Of a DNA stretch of 64,000 nt, positions 1 through 10,411 are shown one piece after another. The stretch comes from SZUA-36 sp963749115. Its GTDB lineage: Bacteria > Pseudomonadota > Gammaproteobacteria > Xanthomonadales > SZUA-36. Under the pieces are notes generated by a model that made no database searches, was not told the DNA's origin, and saw only the letters and a list, made by a program, of their open reading frames with translations. The first letter of the stretch is position 1, and each line of letters begins with the position of its first letter. Location: positions 62,001 to 126,000 of the forward strand of contig CAVVLP010000007.1 of the NCBI GenBank assembly GCA_963749115.1. Reading direction: 5' to 3'. A program made the translations under genes and the position numbers.

Positions 1-824
1 GACCAGTGCCATGGCCTCGACAATTCCCGCTTCGCTGACGGTAATCACCTTGTCTACATTGTCACGGATGATTTCAAAATTCAGTACGCCAACAATTGCG
101 CGCAGTCCATCTGCAATGGTATCAACCGGAAATTGATCTACCCGCTTTCCCTGGCTCAGGCTCAAGGCCGTATCCGCTGCCCCTTCTGGTTCGGCTCCAA
201 TCACATTTACGTCGGAAATCAATGCCCTGGCAGCGATTGCGCTACCGCTGATCAGGCCACCGCCACCGACCGGAGTGAGGATGATGTCAATTCCCGGGAT
301 TTGCTCTGACATTTCAATGACGGCAGTGCCCTGACCGCAAATGATATGCCCATGATCATAAGGTGGGATAGGAATGCAGCCCTTTGCGACGAGGCTCGGC
401 CAGACCTTTTTCCCTGGCTGGCTGGGTTGCGGGACAGAATATGATTTCACCACCATTGCGGCGCACGGCTTCGACCTTGGTTTTCACGGAGTTCTCCGGC
501 ATCACAACCCAGGCGCGTCGATTGTGGGTGGATGCAGCGAGCGCCAGTGCGGCACCATGATTGCCCGAGGAGTGGGTGGCGACATCACCCTGCCTGCCGG
601 CCTCATCGAGTAAGGCGATTGCATTGCTGGCACCGCGGAATTTGAATGCGCCGGTATGCTGGAGATTCTCGCACTTCAACCAAAGTTCACAACCCAGGTC
701 AGCATTCAACTGCGGGTCAGAAAGTACCGGGGTGGTGCGAATCTGCACCATTTATTCGTTGCATCGCAGAAATAATGTCCGAGATATCAGGAATTTGGTC
801 TGCCGCTTTGTTGTCCATCAGCAT
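1..824 (-). CDS. PLP-dependent threonine/serine dehydratase-like enzyme, partial and frameshifted
   Basis: Fold-type II PLP enzyme of the threonine dehydratase/serine racemase family; the C-terminal part lies outside the window. Visible motifs are the PLP-lysine segment TGAFKFRGAS, the phosphate-binding SSGNHG and the glycine loop GGGGLISG. Two single extra bases break the frame. One, near 749, separates the N-terminus (MLMDNKAADQIPDISD, start at 824 or 818) from VQIRTTPVLSD. The other, near 393, lies just before IPPYDHGHIICGQGT. Removing both gives one continuous protein. The gene is divergent from pepN. The family covers IlvA/TdcB-type deaminases and serine/aspartate racemases; the visible part does not decide which, and a regulatory ACT domain, if present, would be off the window. 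Confidence 0.8.
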
Positions 825-881
825 ATAATACTGGCCCTTTTAACCACTTCACCAGCGGAAATTCCATTAAGGAACAGGTTT

Positions 882-3522
882 ATGAAAGACGGTTTATCCG
901 AAAAGTCAATTTATCGCAAGAATTACACGGTTTACCCGTGGGATGTTAGTCAGCTGGATATTCATTTCGATATCGGCAGTGAAACCACCACTGTCCGGGC
1001 CGAGATGGAATTTCAGCTGAAGGACGGGACAAGGGAATCACAGGATATCGTACTCAATGGCAGTGATCTGCAGCTCATATCCCTGTCACTTAACGGCCGT
1101 ACTCTGAGTGCTGATGACTATGTCGATTGATGGTGAAACGCTGACCATTTCTGGCGCACCCCCCAAAAGCGTGTTGAAGACAGAAGTCAAAATCCATCCG
1201 GCGAGCAATTCGGCACTTGAAGGTCTGTATCTTTCCGGTGATTTCCTGCTAACCCAGTGCGAGGCACAGGGCTTCCGTAAAATCACCTGGTTTCCGGACC
1301 GTCCGGATGTTATGACCGCTTACCGTGTAACCATGGAAGCCGATCGGTCAGAATTTCCGGTTTTATTGTCAAATGGTAACCGGGCAGAGGCCGGTGAATT
1401 GGCCGGTGGCCGTCACTGGGTTCGTTGGGAAGATCCCTTCCCAAAACCATCTTACCTGTTTGCACTGGTTGCAGGCGACCTCGAGCTGGTTGAAGATCAC
1501 TTCACAACCCGGAGCGGGCGTGATGTTGTCCTGAGAATCTACGTTGAAACAGAAAACCTTGATCGCTGCGCACACGCCATGGAATCGCTGATCAACGCGA
1601 TGCGCTGGGATGAGGAGAGATTTGATCTTGAATACGACCTCAATATCTATCATATCGTTGCCACCAATGACTTCAATATGGGCGCGATGGAAAATAAGTC
1701 TCTGAATATTTTTAATTCGAAATATGTCCTGGCACGACCCGATACGGCAACAGATGCAGACTACCAGGGTATTGAAGGTGTCATCGGACACGAGTATTTT
1801 CATAACTGGACCGGAAATCGCGTCACCTGCCGGGATTGGTTTCAGTTGACTCTGAAAGAGGGGCTCACTGTATTTCGGGATGAAGAGTTTTCGGCCGATA
1901 TGCAATCGCGTGCAGTAAAACGTATCAGGGTTGTTCGTGATCTTAGAAGCAGACAGTTTCCCGAAGATGATGGCCCGATGTCACATCCGATACGGCCTGA
2001 TCGCTATGTTGAAATCAACAATTTTTATACCTCTACGGTTTATCAAAAAGGCGCGACGATCATCCGTATGTACCACACCCTGCTCGGCGAGGCTGGCTTT
2101 CAGAAAGGTATGAAGTTGTATTTTGAACGACATGATGGACATGCCGTTACCTGTGATGATTTTCTTGCCGCAATGGCAGATGCCAATGGTATCAACCTTG
2201 AACGTTTCGGGCGTTGGTACAGTCAGTCCGGTACGCCGCAGGTACATGTATCAGATCATTACGATGCTGCAACTCAAAAGTACACACTGACGTTGAAGCA
2301 GCACACACCTGCAACATATGACCAGAAGGACAAGCAGGAGCTGGTCATTCCGTTTGCAGTTGGGCTACTGACAGCCAGTGGTGAGGAACTGCCATTACAA
2401 TTGGAAACCGGGACAGATGTTGTGCAAGGGACACGTTTACTGGTGATGGAAGAAGCTCAGCAGGCGTATTCATTTGTCAATATTCCGGAACACCCCGTAC
2501 CTTCTTTATTCCGGGATTACTCGGCGCCGGTTAAAATATTCTACGATTATTCGTCCGAACAACTCGCTACTTTGATTGCACATGACAGTGATGCATTCGT
2601 GCGTTGGGATGCGGCACAACGAATAGCACAAAACGCCATCCTCGAACAATGCCGGCGGCATGCGAAAGGCCTGGAAATGACGCTGGATTCATCATTGTTC
2701 AAAGCGTTTCGCGGTATTCTCTCAGACCGTTTGGCTGACCCGGCACTGCTGGCTGAGGCGATGATCATGCCGGATGAAGACTACCTTGCAGAACAGATGG
2801 AAGTCGTTGATGTCGATGGTATCCATGCCGCACGGGAGTTTATCAGGAAGGGTTTGGCCAATGGCCTGAAAACCCTTTTCGTTGAACGTTATACCGAGCT
2901 GAATGACGGTCAGCCTTATCAGAAATCGTCCAAAGCCATGGCTCGCAGAGCTCTTAAAAACGTCTGCCTGTTCTACCTGATTGAAACAGATGTGGGTGAA
3001 TCCCTTACCGCCGCCCAACTCAAATCAAGTGACAACATGACAGATACCTTGGCCGCCATTAAAGGTTTGATTTTGATGGAATCACCATTGGCGGTTACTG
3101 CACTTTCGGACTTTGAGTCCAAATGGAAAGCGGATGCCCTGGTCATGGATAAATGGTTCATGATGCAGGCTATGAAACCCGGTCCGGGCACGGTGAACAA
3201 AGTGAAGGAGTTAATGCAGCACCCCGCTTTCAGCATCCAGAACCCTAACAAGGTACGTTCGTTGATTGGTGTGTTTGCCATGCTGAATCCAACGGGATTC
3301 CACGCTGCTGATGGCTCGGGTTATACATTTCACGCGGATCGCGTGATTGAACTGGATGGGCTGAATCCGCAGGTCGCTGCCAGGATGGCCTCGGCATTCA
3401 ACCGTTGGAAACGATATGATGAAGATAGAAAGATGCTGATGAAAACGCAGTTGCAACGTATTGCAGCGGTCGATAATTTGTCAGGCGATGTGTCTGAAAT
3501 CGTCAACAATGCATTACGTTAA
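882..3522 (+). CDS. pepN: Aminopeptidase N (M1 family metallopeptidase), one frameshift
   Basis: Cytosolic zinc aminopeptidase that removes N-terminal residues from peptides. The start at ATG 882 gives MKDGLSEKSIYRKNY, typical of the PepN N-terminus. The substrate-binding GAMEN motif is near residue 266 and the zinc site HEYFHNWTGNR near residue 302, with the downstream zinc ligand in LKEGLTVFRDEEF. These positions and the reconstructed length of about 880 residues match E. coli PepN (870). An extra base near 1125 shifts the frame: ADDYV must join IDGETLTI. Apart from that, the whole family architecture including the helical C-terminal domain is intact, so the gene is probably functional and the break a sequence error. 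Confidence 0.95.
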
Positions 3523-3617
3523 GGCGATTATTTAAGGCCTTTAAGCGATACCTACTCTAATCAGGAATACTTTCATGCTGGTTTCTCATTCTTTGCTGTT
3601 GCACACGAGCTTACCTG

Positions 3618-4019
3618 ATGCTTAGATTAGTCCTAACAGGCCTTGGCACACTATGCCTGTTTGCATGTGCAGTTGCGCATGTTGATGGTGCGCCGCCGGT
3701 TCAGATAGCAGGCATGGTCATGGAAAACCAGACCCAGATGTATGTGTCAGCGGTCAGGTTGCTGGTGCCGGTCACCGGAAACTTTGTCTCTTGCGGCAAC
3801 ATTCCACCTGGATCAATATGTTCAACGACGTTTCCTGAAGCGGCGTACACGGGAAACCCGGTCGAAATTACCTGGAGCCAGGGTGGCCAAATACATTCAA
3901 CCGGTCAATTTGCTGTGCAACTTCCCAGTGATCTGAATAGAAACAGACCTGCCCAGGTTCATATTGTTATTTCAGGTCCCGGTTTGGCTGGAGCACTGAT
4001 CGTTCAGTCTGCGGAATAA
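3618..4019 (+). CDS. Small secreted protein of unknown function
   Basis: Protein of 133 residues with an N-terminal hydrophobic signal (LRLVLTGLGTLCLFACAVA) containing a cysteine, so it may be a lipoprotein (FAC) or be cleaved by signal peptidase I. The mature part is rich in Gly, Val, Pro and Thr and looks beta-stranded, with two cysteines (SCGN, SICS) that could form a disulfide. I do not recognise the family. It converges on the small gene at 4080-4289 with a perfect-looking palindrome between them. Confidence 0.6.
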   Translation: MLRLVLTGLGTLCLFACAVAHVDGAPPVQIAGMVMENQTQMYVSAVRLLVPVTGNFVSCGNIPPGSICSTTFPEAAYTGNPVEITWSQGGQIHSTGQFAVQLPSDLNRNRPAQVHIVISGPGLAGALIVQSAE

Positions 4020-4021
4020 TC

Positions 4022-4071
4022 TAGTGTCCTGTATTAAGTGGCGATTAATCGTCACTTAGTACAGGACACTA
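4022..4071. terminator. 50-bp near-perfect palindrome between convergent genes
   Basis: The arms TAGTGTCCTGTATTAAGTG and CACTTAGTACAGGACACTA pair at 18 of 19 positions, and the centre (GCGATTAATCGT) is itself nearly self-complementary. It sits between the stop codons of two convergent genes, so a bidirectional terminator is the simplest reading. There is no T-tract, and the ends read TAG...CTA, so a tiny MITE-like remnant is an alternative. Confidence 0.55.
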
Positions 4072-4079
4072 CACAAGAC

Positions 4080-4289
4080 TCAGCTTTCTTTAAGCGCTTT
4101 CAAAAATAGCTGCCGTTCAAAATCAGCGTCAGTACGGGTTGGAAACTTAACCGGAAGACGCAATTCACTGCTTAAAGTAATATTAAACTGGTAGCCTTCA
4201 TTGTTGTCCGCTGCAAAAACCCGGCTTACCAGTGCTACTTTATCCAGGGCTATTGCAAAACCCTGCAGCTCGTATATCGCTCTGCCCAT
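4080..4289 (-). CDS. Small hypothetical protein
   Basis: A 69-residue protein, MGRAIYELQGFAIALDK..., preceded by a purine-rich GGGAGAA about 7 bases from the ATG. It has no signal peptide or membrane segment; it looks like a compact alpha/beta protein (VALVSRVFA, GYQFNITLS). No family is recognised. Support comes from the ribosome-binding site, sensible composition and convergent placement against the upstream gene with a shared palindrome. Confidence 0.5.
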   Translation of the reverse strand: MGRAIYELQGFAIALDKVALVSRVFAADNNEGYQFNITLSSELRLPVKFPTRTDADFERQLFLKALKES

Positions 4290-4445
4290 TAACCATTCTC
4301 CCTATGCTGAACTCAGCTTTTGTGATTGTACTTGTTTGGATGACCGGCGGAGGGCAAATTTGCTTGCAGCAACTATTATCCCGAATTCTGTTATTCTAGT
4401 TCTTAAGGTGCGCATTCTGCCGGTTAACCCGGTGGTGGAGAATGT

Positions 4446-5240
4446 ATGAAAAAGCTGATTATCTTTCTATTGCTTGTTTTATTGACTGGTTGTGTAAGTT
4501 ACTACTCGCCGGAAACAGCATTTGAAGATGGTGTTTACTACGCCGAAGACGATCCGTCCTATGTATTGAACTCAGGCGATTACTCAGGTGTTGTGTACTA
4601 CCCGTGGTCGTCGCTGGATTATTTTTACCTGGGTTATAGGCCGTACCCGGGGTACGGCTATGGTTTTGCCTATACTTATCCTTTTGGAATAGGTTATTCA
4701 CCATGGGATTACCCCAATGGTTATTACGGATTTCATTCACCCTGGTATTTCTCATACCATAACTACCCGTATTGGCGGCCCTATCGGGGGTATTGCTCGC
4801 ACTACGGGCTTTGTCGTCAGTATAGCCATCGCGGTGGACATGATCGCTATGCCCGTAAAGGTGGTAAGCGGCGTGGGCGTGCGGGTGGTGATGAAGGGGA
4901 TATCCGGGGTCAGGAAAGTGATGTTGGAAATGATGGTACCTCATCTGTCAGTCGTCATGTTTCCACAACTCCAGCCGGGTATGCCGGGAACCAGGGTATG
5001 GTGATAAGAAACCGTGAATCCAAAAAAGCAGGTCAAAGCCGTATTGAACCCGTCAAAACAGTGCCGTCAAAATCCGTTAGCGTGATACCGTCAACCTCCA
5101 GTAGTTCCGTACGCTCACCTGCAAGATCAACACGAGGTTCATATTCCCGGAGTGGCAGTCGATCAGGTTCGGTTTCTTCACGCTCAGGCCACCGATCATC
5201 CGTGGGCAGCAAATCATCACCTCGTAGAGATCGCGACTAG
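4446..5240 (+). CDS. Tyr/Gly/Pro-rich lipoprotein with Ser/Arg-rich tail
   Basis: A 264-residue lipoprotein: type II signal with lipobox LLTGC, so the mature N-terminus would be Cys16. Residues about 20-125 are extremely rich in Tyr, Gly, Pro and Trp (for example YLGYRPYPGYGYG), and residues about 130 to the end are low-complexity Ser/Arg/Gly with several RSGS-type repeats ending in SPRRDRD. Such composition is seen in surface or outer-membrane-attached proteins, but I recognise no specific family and assign no function. The start is ATG 4446 with GGTGGAG upstream. Confidence 0.7.
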   Translation: MKKLIIFLLLVLLTGCVSYYSPETAFEDGVYYAEDDPSYVLNSGDYSGVVYYPWSSLDYFYLGYRPYPGYGYGFAYTYPFGIGYSPWDYPNGYYGFHSPWYFSYHNYPYWRPYRGYCSHYGLCRQYSHRGGHDRYARKGGKRRGRAGGDEGDIRGQESDVGNDGTSSVSRHVSTTPAGYAGNQGMVIRNRESKKAGQSRIEPVKTVPSKSVSVIPSTSSSSVRSPARSTRGSYSRSGSRSGSVSSRSGHRSSVGSKSSPRRDRD

Positions 5241-5343
5241 CTGATTCGCCATCTGCAGGGCCTGATGACGATTGGCATTCGGGATTTCCATTCAAAATGC
5301 ACTAAACTAGCGCTTAGTTTTTCCACATCAGGGTTTTGACCGA

Positions 5344-7693
5344 ATGGCAGATTTCATCACTGAGTTGCGTGATCGACGCATTTTGCCTGCTGTCGGTGTG
5401 TATGTTGCCGGTGTCTGGGTAGCAATAGAAATTCTCGACCGCATGGTTGAGCGATACATGCTGTCACCCTATGTGAGCGACATCGTGTTTTGGGGACTGT
5501 ATTCACTGATTCCAGCCGTCATGCTGATTGCATGGACACATGGCAGACCGGGTAAGGACAAGGCAACCCGGCTTGAAAAAGTCGGTGTGCCGATTAACCT
5601 GATAGCAACCCTGGGGCTCTTGATTACCGTCTTTGGTGATAAGGACTTTGATCTGACTGCAACACAGATAACGGTCAACAATGAGCTCGGCCAGCAGGAA
5701 ACACACTACATTCCCAGCGAGACCTTTCGCCGCAGAATGGCTGTTTTCTTCTGTAAGAATGAGTCCGGAAACCCGCAATTGGACTGGTTGCAGTACGGAA
5801 TTACCGAATTGCTGGTGCAGGATCTACAGCAGGACGCCTTTGTGCTTGCGCGTTCACCCTGGAACAATTATGGCAATGGATTCTATTCAAGAATGCGGCG
5901 TGGCGGTTTCGATGATGGATTGAATGTTCCCCTCACGCTGATGCGAAAAATCGCAAATGAGGCAAACCATCAGTACTTTATTGATGGATCGCTAAATAAA
6001 TCGGCCGATAAATATATTCTGACAGCCAGGATTTGGGATACGCAAACACTCAACCAGGTCGCGGAGATCGAGCAAAGCGGCTAGGATATTTACACGGCTA
6101 CCGACCGTTTATCGAAGGACATTCGGGAAGCCCTGGATGTTCCTGAAAGCAGCAAACGTATCGCAGAAGACCTGCCGTTGACAGAAACCTATGGTGAGTC
6201 GGAAGAAGCACTGAAAGCCTATATTCACGGGCTGAATGCACGTTTGTTCAACAATGATTTTGTTGCTTCGAACGAATTCTTTGATCAGGCTACCAGCATT
6301 GATCCGGGTTTTGTCCTGGGCTGGTTTCTGAAGGCCGTTAATATGATCGAAAGCGGTGACCTGCCAGGTGCGCAGGAGGCTCTGACGAAGGCGCAGGAAC
6401 TTGATTATCGCCTGCCATCACGTGACCGGGCGCAGCTTAAAGCGCTGCTCTACCGGCTTGCCGGTGACCATGAAAAGTTAATGTCATTCCTGTATCTACA
6501 GGCAAAAATACGTGACGATGCGAGCTTCCCACAACAGCCTGGCAAGGATGCTAATGGTCAGTGGTGAGTTGGAGGAAGCCAAGAAGGAATCTCTGTCTGG
6601 CATTGGAAAGAGATGCCTTGAATGTGGGTATCTATTTACAGCTGTCCACGCTTGAACGGGCAACCGGTAACATGGATGCGGCCATTGATTACGCCCGCAA
6701 GTACCAGGAGCAAAAACCTGAAGACATCGATGCCAACATTCAATTGGGTGATCTGTTACGCGATAGCGGTAATCTGGATGCTGCTGAACAACACTACAAA
6801 CAGGCCCAGTTGTTACAGAACTCACCGGTCAGGCCTACATTGAAACTGGCGATCATCGCGTCACGCAAGGGCGATATCCACGCTGCCAGGCAGTATCTTG
6901 TCGGAGGCAGAAGGGTTTGCACAGACGCCAACGGACAAAATCCTGGTCAGGCAAGGTACTGCTCTTCTCGAACTTCGTCTCGGAAGGATTCAATGAGGCC
7001 ATCAGACAGACCTATGCACAGGAAGAGTACCTGCGGCAGTCGCAAGGTCTGTTGGATCTGACACTAAGTATTTATACCCCATTGATTGATTTTTATGTCC
7101 TTTTGGATGATTTCAAGTCAGCCCACGACGCGCTCGATACCGCAACCGGAATGCTGACCCCACCGATGGACAAATTCATGGCTTTCAGTGCTGCAGATAA
7201 TCCATGCCAGGGAAAATGATATTGATGCAGCCTAGGCCTCCCTGCAACAGGCCCGGGAAGTAATGGAGCAATTCCAGCTGAAGTTTCTGGACATCCAGGT
7301 TGCATCTGGTTGAGGCCATCATCAGTGAAGCAAAAGGTGACTATGCGGCAGTGGCTGATCACTGTATGAAGGCGATTGAGCAGATAAACCAATCGGTCCT
7401 TGGCAATAGTGCTGCAATTCGGTTTACCACAGATTTATGCCCAAATGGCAAGAGCTCAAACCAGGTTTGGCGACCTGGTTGCAGCGGAAAAATCGATCGA
7501 AGCCGGTTTCCGTCTTGATCCCTCAGAACCCATGTTGTGGGTTGAAAAAGCTCGTCTGCAGCAGGCACGAAACATGCCTCAATTGGCGCTGGCTTCGGTC
7601 AATTACGCATTGGCGATCTGGAAGGATGCCGATGAAGACTATGTCATGCTGAAAAGAGCACAGACATTGGCAGCAGAACTGCAAAGTCAATAA
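5344..7693 (+). pseudogene. TolB/CadC-like membrane TPR protein, heavily disrupted
   Basis: Reconstructs to a protein of about 780 residues. It has a membrane N-terminus (three hydrophobic segments in residues 10-105), a TolB/FlgO-like alpha/beta domain (LQYGITELLVQDL...YFIDGSLNK), then TPR repeats to the end (for example LERATGNMDAAIDYARKY, LGDLLRDSGNLDAAEQHY). This is the layout of CadC-like signalling or peptide-handling TPR proteins. The frame carries two in-frame TAG codons (6082-6084 and 7233-7235) and seven single-base insertions, near 6529, 6596, 6898, 6988, 7193, 7302 and 7424. Removing the seven bases restores a continuous TPR sequence apart from the TAGs. Either a true pseudogene or a poorly polished stretch; the neighbours on both sides are cleaner. 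Confidence 0.7.
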
Positions 7694-7756
7694 ATTACAT
7701 TTATCCTTTGATTTTCAGTACAATGCGCGATTCCTGTTGAATGAGATAAAGAACCC

Positions 7757-9646
7757 TTGAAGCAGTCAAATACATTTGATGTCATTGTGATCGGCGGCGG
7801 TCACGCCGGTACCGAGGCTGCGCTGGCCTCGGCGCGCAGTGGTGCGTCAACATTGTTATTGACCCACAGTATTGAAACCATTGGCCAGATGAGTTGCAAC
7901 CCGGCCATTGGCGGAATCGGCAAGGGACACCTGGTCAGGGAAATTGATGCATTGGGTGGTGTGATGGCATCTGCGGCAGATGCTGCAGGCATCCAGTTGC
8001 GTACGCTGAATTCGAGCAAGGGACCGGCGGTTCGTGCAACACGTGCGCAGTGTGACCGTAATCTTTACCGCGCATACATACGCAAAGTGGTTGAGAACCA
8101 ACCCGGTTTGAGCATTTTTCAGCAAGCGGTGGATGACCTTCTACTCGATGGTGACCGGGTAACCGGTTGCCGCACGAGCATGGGGCAGGTCTTCCATGCG
8201 AGCGCCATCGTCCTCACTACCGGTACATTTCTTGGCGGTAAAATTCACATGGGTGAAATCCAGAGCGCCGGTGGGCGCGCCGGTGACCCGCCTTCTATCT
8301 CGCTGGCAAAACGCTTACGTGAAATGCCGTTCAATGTTGGTCGACTGAAGACCGGCACACCGCCACGAATCGATGGCAAGAGTGTTGATTTCACGCATCT
8401 CAAGGAGCAGCCAGGCGATGTACCGCGACCGGTTTTTTCGTTTATGGGTACACATGAAGATCAACCCGAGCAGGTCAATTGCTGGATTACAAATACCACC
8501 GAAGAAACCCACGAAATAATTCGCTCCGCGCTACACCGTTCGCCGATGTATTCAGGCAAAATCGATGGAGTAGGTCCGAGGTATTGCCCATCAATCGAAG
8601 ACAAGGTTGTACGTTTTGCTGAACGCAAAAGCCACCAGATATTCGTTGAACCGGAGGGTTTGAACACACGTGAACTTTACCCGAATGGCATATCTACCAG
8701 CTTGCCATACGATGTCCAGGTCGCGTTTGTCCACAGCATTCCCGGGTTTGAAAACGCCCACATTACCCGGCCGGGTTATGCAATCGAATATGATTTCTTT
8801 GATCCGCGCGGATTGAAATTCAGTCTTGAAACCAAGCCGGTCGAAGGCTTGTATTTTGCCGGGCAAATCAACGGCACGACCGGATATGAAGAAGCCGCTG
8901 CGCAGGGTCTTATCGCTGGTATCAATGCTGCACGCAGTGTGCGGGGTGAGGAAGCCTGGACGCCGCGCAGGGATGAGGCCTATATCGGTGTACTGATCGA
9001 TGATCTCGTGACCCAGGGCACCCGCGAACCCTATCGGATGTTCACCTCCCGTGCAGAATATCGCCTTCAGCTTCGTGAAGACAATGCAGATTTGCGCCTG
9101 ACTGCGACCGGACGCCGCCTCGGGTTGGTTAATGATCAGCGCTGGCGGGCGTTTGAAAGCAAAAGGGATGCCATTGAAGCAGAGCAACAAAGGTTGGGCT
9201 CTATCTGGGTCAATCCCGATAATGATATCGGCAAATCGTTAAAGGAGACACTCGGCGTGGCGCTTAGCAAGGAAGCGAGGGCCCTGGATTTGCTTAAGCG
9301 GCCGGAAATAAGTTATGCAGAGCTCATGACAGTGGCAGGTCTCGGTCCCGGTAACAGCAATGTGAAAGTTGCAGAGCAGGTTGATGTTCAGGTCCGTTAT
9401 TCGGGATACCTGACACGCCAGGCCGGGGAAGTGGAAAAAAACCAGCGCAACGAAGACACCCCGATCCCTTCCGGTTTTGACTATGACCGGGTTAATGGTC
9501 TATCGGCTGAGCTATGCGAAAAACTGCAGAAAACCCAGCCGGAGAGTATTGGTCAGGCCTCGAGGATTCCAGGCATGACACCAGCAGCGATTTCCCTTTT
9601 ATTGATATTTTTGAAGCGCCATCGCAGCGCCCGTCAGGTCGCCTGA
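7757..9646 (+). CDS. mnmG: tRNA uridine-5-carboxymethylaminomethyl modification enzyme MnmG (GidA)
   Basis: FAD-dependent enzyme that, with MnmE, installs the carboxymethylaminomethyl group at U34 of certain tRNAs. It is intact at 629 residues, the same length as E. coli MnmG. Visible are the N-terminal FAD dinucleotide motif (VIGGGHAGTEAA), the ATRAQCDR and CPSIEDKVVRF blocks, the GRAGDPPS segment and the C-terminal helical domain (RYSGYLTRQ). Initiation at TTG 7757 is inferred because no in-frame ATG/GTG fits the family start (NTFDVIVIGGG). It is not followed by rsmG or parAB, its usual neighbours near the origin in many gammaproteobacteria. Confidence 0.97.
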   Translation: MKQSNTFDVIVIGGGHAGTEAALASARSGASTLLLTHSIETIGQMSCNPAIGGIGKGHLVREIDALGGVMASAADAAGIQLRTLNSSKGPAVRATRAQCDRNLYRAYIRKVVENQPGLSIFQQAVDDLLLDGDRVTGCRTSMGQVFHASAIVLTTGTFLGGKIHMGEIQSAGGRAGDPPSISLAKRLREMPFNVGRLKTGTPPRIDGKSVDFTHLKEQPGDVPRPVFSFMGTHEDQPEQVNCWITNTTEETHEIIRSALHRSPMYSGKIDGVGPRYCPSIEDKVVRFAERKSHQIFVEPEGLNTRELYPNGISTSLPYDVQVAFVHSIPGFENAHITRPGYAIEYDFFDPRGLKFSLETKPVEGLYFAGQINGTTGYEEAAAQGLIAGINAARSVRGEEAWTPRRDEAYIGVLIDDLVTQGTREPYRMFTSRAEYRLQLREDNADLRLTATGRRLGLVNDQRWRAFESKRDAIEAEQQRLGSIWVNPDNDIGKSLKETLGVALSKEARALDLLKRPEISYAELMTVAGLGPGNSNVKVAEQVDVQVRYSGYLTRQAGEVEKNQRNEDTPIPSGFDYDRVNGLSAELCEKLQKTQPESIGQASRIPGMTPAAISLLLIFLKRHRSARQVA

Positions 9647-9800
9647 AATTAATTTCTAACTATCACAAATAACCAACATTTGCTTTACATCTTTTTAACC
9701 TGCAAAAGGTATGCTTTACCTGCAAGTTGACTGTGCCGGTGCGTCGCTTCTCATGACAGGCAGTCCCCACACTTCTATGCCTTATGCGATGCACCATTTC

Positions 9801-9829
9801 AAACCCCGGCCCCTCGCCGGGGTTTTTTT
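9801..9829 (+). terminator. Rho-independent terminator after mnmG
   Basis: Perfect 10-bp stem (AAACCCCGGC/GCCGGGGTTT) with a 5-nt loop followed by a run of T residues. It lies about 155 bases after the mnmG stop and closes that transcription unit before the repeat region begins. Confidence 0.85.
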
Positions 9830-9830
9830 A

Positions 9831-10338
9831 TGTTCAGGATGAACGGTATGCCGCGGGCGCAGGACGCGCAGGAGCGGCGTCTCTCAGGTTAGCACTGCAT
9901 AAGCGGATGAACGGTTATATTCAGGATGAGGTAGCCGCGGGCGCAGGTGCAGCGGACGAACGGTTATGTTCAGGATGAACGGTATATCGCGATACGAGTC
10001 CAGGGATGGACTCGGTAGAGCGAAGCAGGACGCCCGAGCCGAGAGCACAGGGACAAGGTGAGACCGGGAAACGGTCGAGAAGGTGGCCTGGGCCATGTCG
10101 CCGATTTCAGGCGTCAATGCCTGTGCTCGAGGTCCGGAAGTAAGGTACCGCACACCCTCTGCTATGTGCGTAAATACATGCCAGTGGTTTCTGATAGACG
10201 TACTCGGTTCGGTTGAAGCTGGGGAGGGGGTATTGCCTGCCAGGACCGTACGAGACAGGGATGTCGAGTAAGAGGCTACACGGACGTACTGGTGCCGTGT
10301 CCTGGTAGGCAATACCACCGCCCCAGCGCCCCTCCCAT
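9831..10338. repeat. Multi-hairpin intergenic repeat, copy A
   Basis: The 817-bp gap between mnmG and glnS has no credible gene. It holds a direct repeat TGTTCAGGATGAACGGTAT at 9831 and 9967 and a GGGA-capped hairpin with 8-bp stem at 9995-10014. A segment at 10055-10097 recurs at 40146-40188. A block at 10142-10203 recurs inverted at 62486-62547. Finally there is a long hairpin with 18-base arms (10229-10246 and 10299-10316, one mismatch) and a 52-nt loop carrying two small NGGA-capped hairpins. CCCCAGCGCCCCTCC closes the unit and also appears in copy B. Confidence 0.75.
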
Positions 10339-10411
10339 GAGCGAAATACCGTACATCCAAGGCGATTGTTTGACAAAACAGACCCCAATTGTAGTGACCG
10401 ATTACCGTTAT

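Noticed and set aside
1369..1905. A 178-residue antisense frame inside pepN
   Set aside because: The sense strand holds an unmistakable M1 aminopeptidase with all motifs.
4459..4944. A 161-residue His/Tyr-rich frame antisense to the lipoprotein gene
   Set aside because: It is a mirror of the biased coding composition; the sense gene has a lipobox and ribosome-binding site.
5344..7693. TAG read-through (pyrrolysine or suppressor) in the TPR gene
   Set aside because: The gene also has seven frame breaks, so recoding of two TAGs would not give a product; no supporting elements seen.
9831..9985. CRISPR array suggested by repeated TTCAGGATGAACGG units
   Set aside because: Only two full copies and one partial copy, with unequal spacing and no cas genes.
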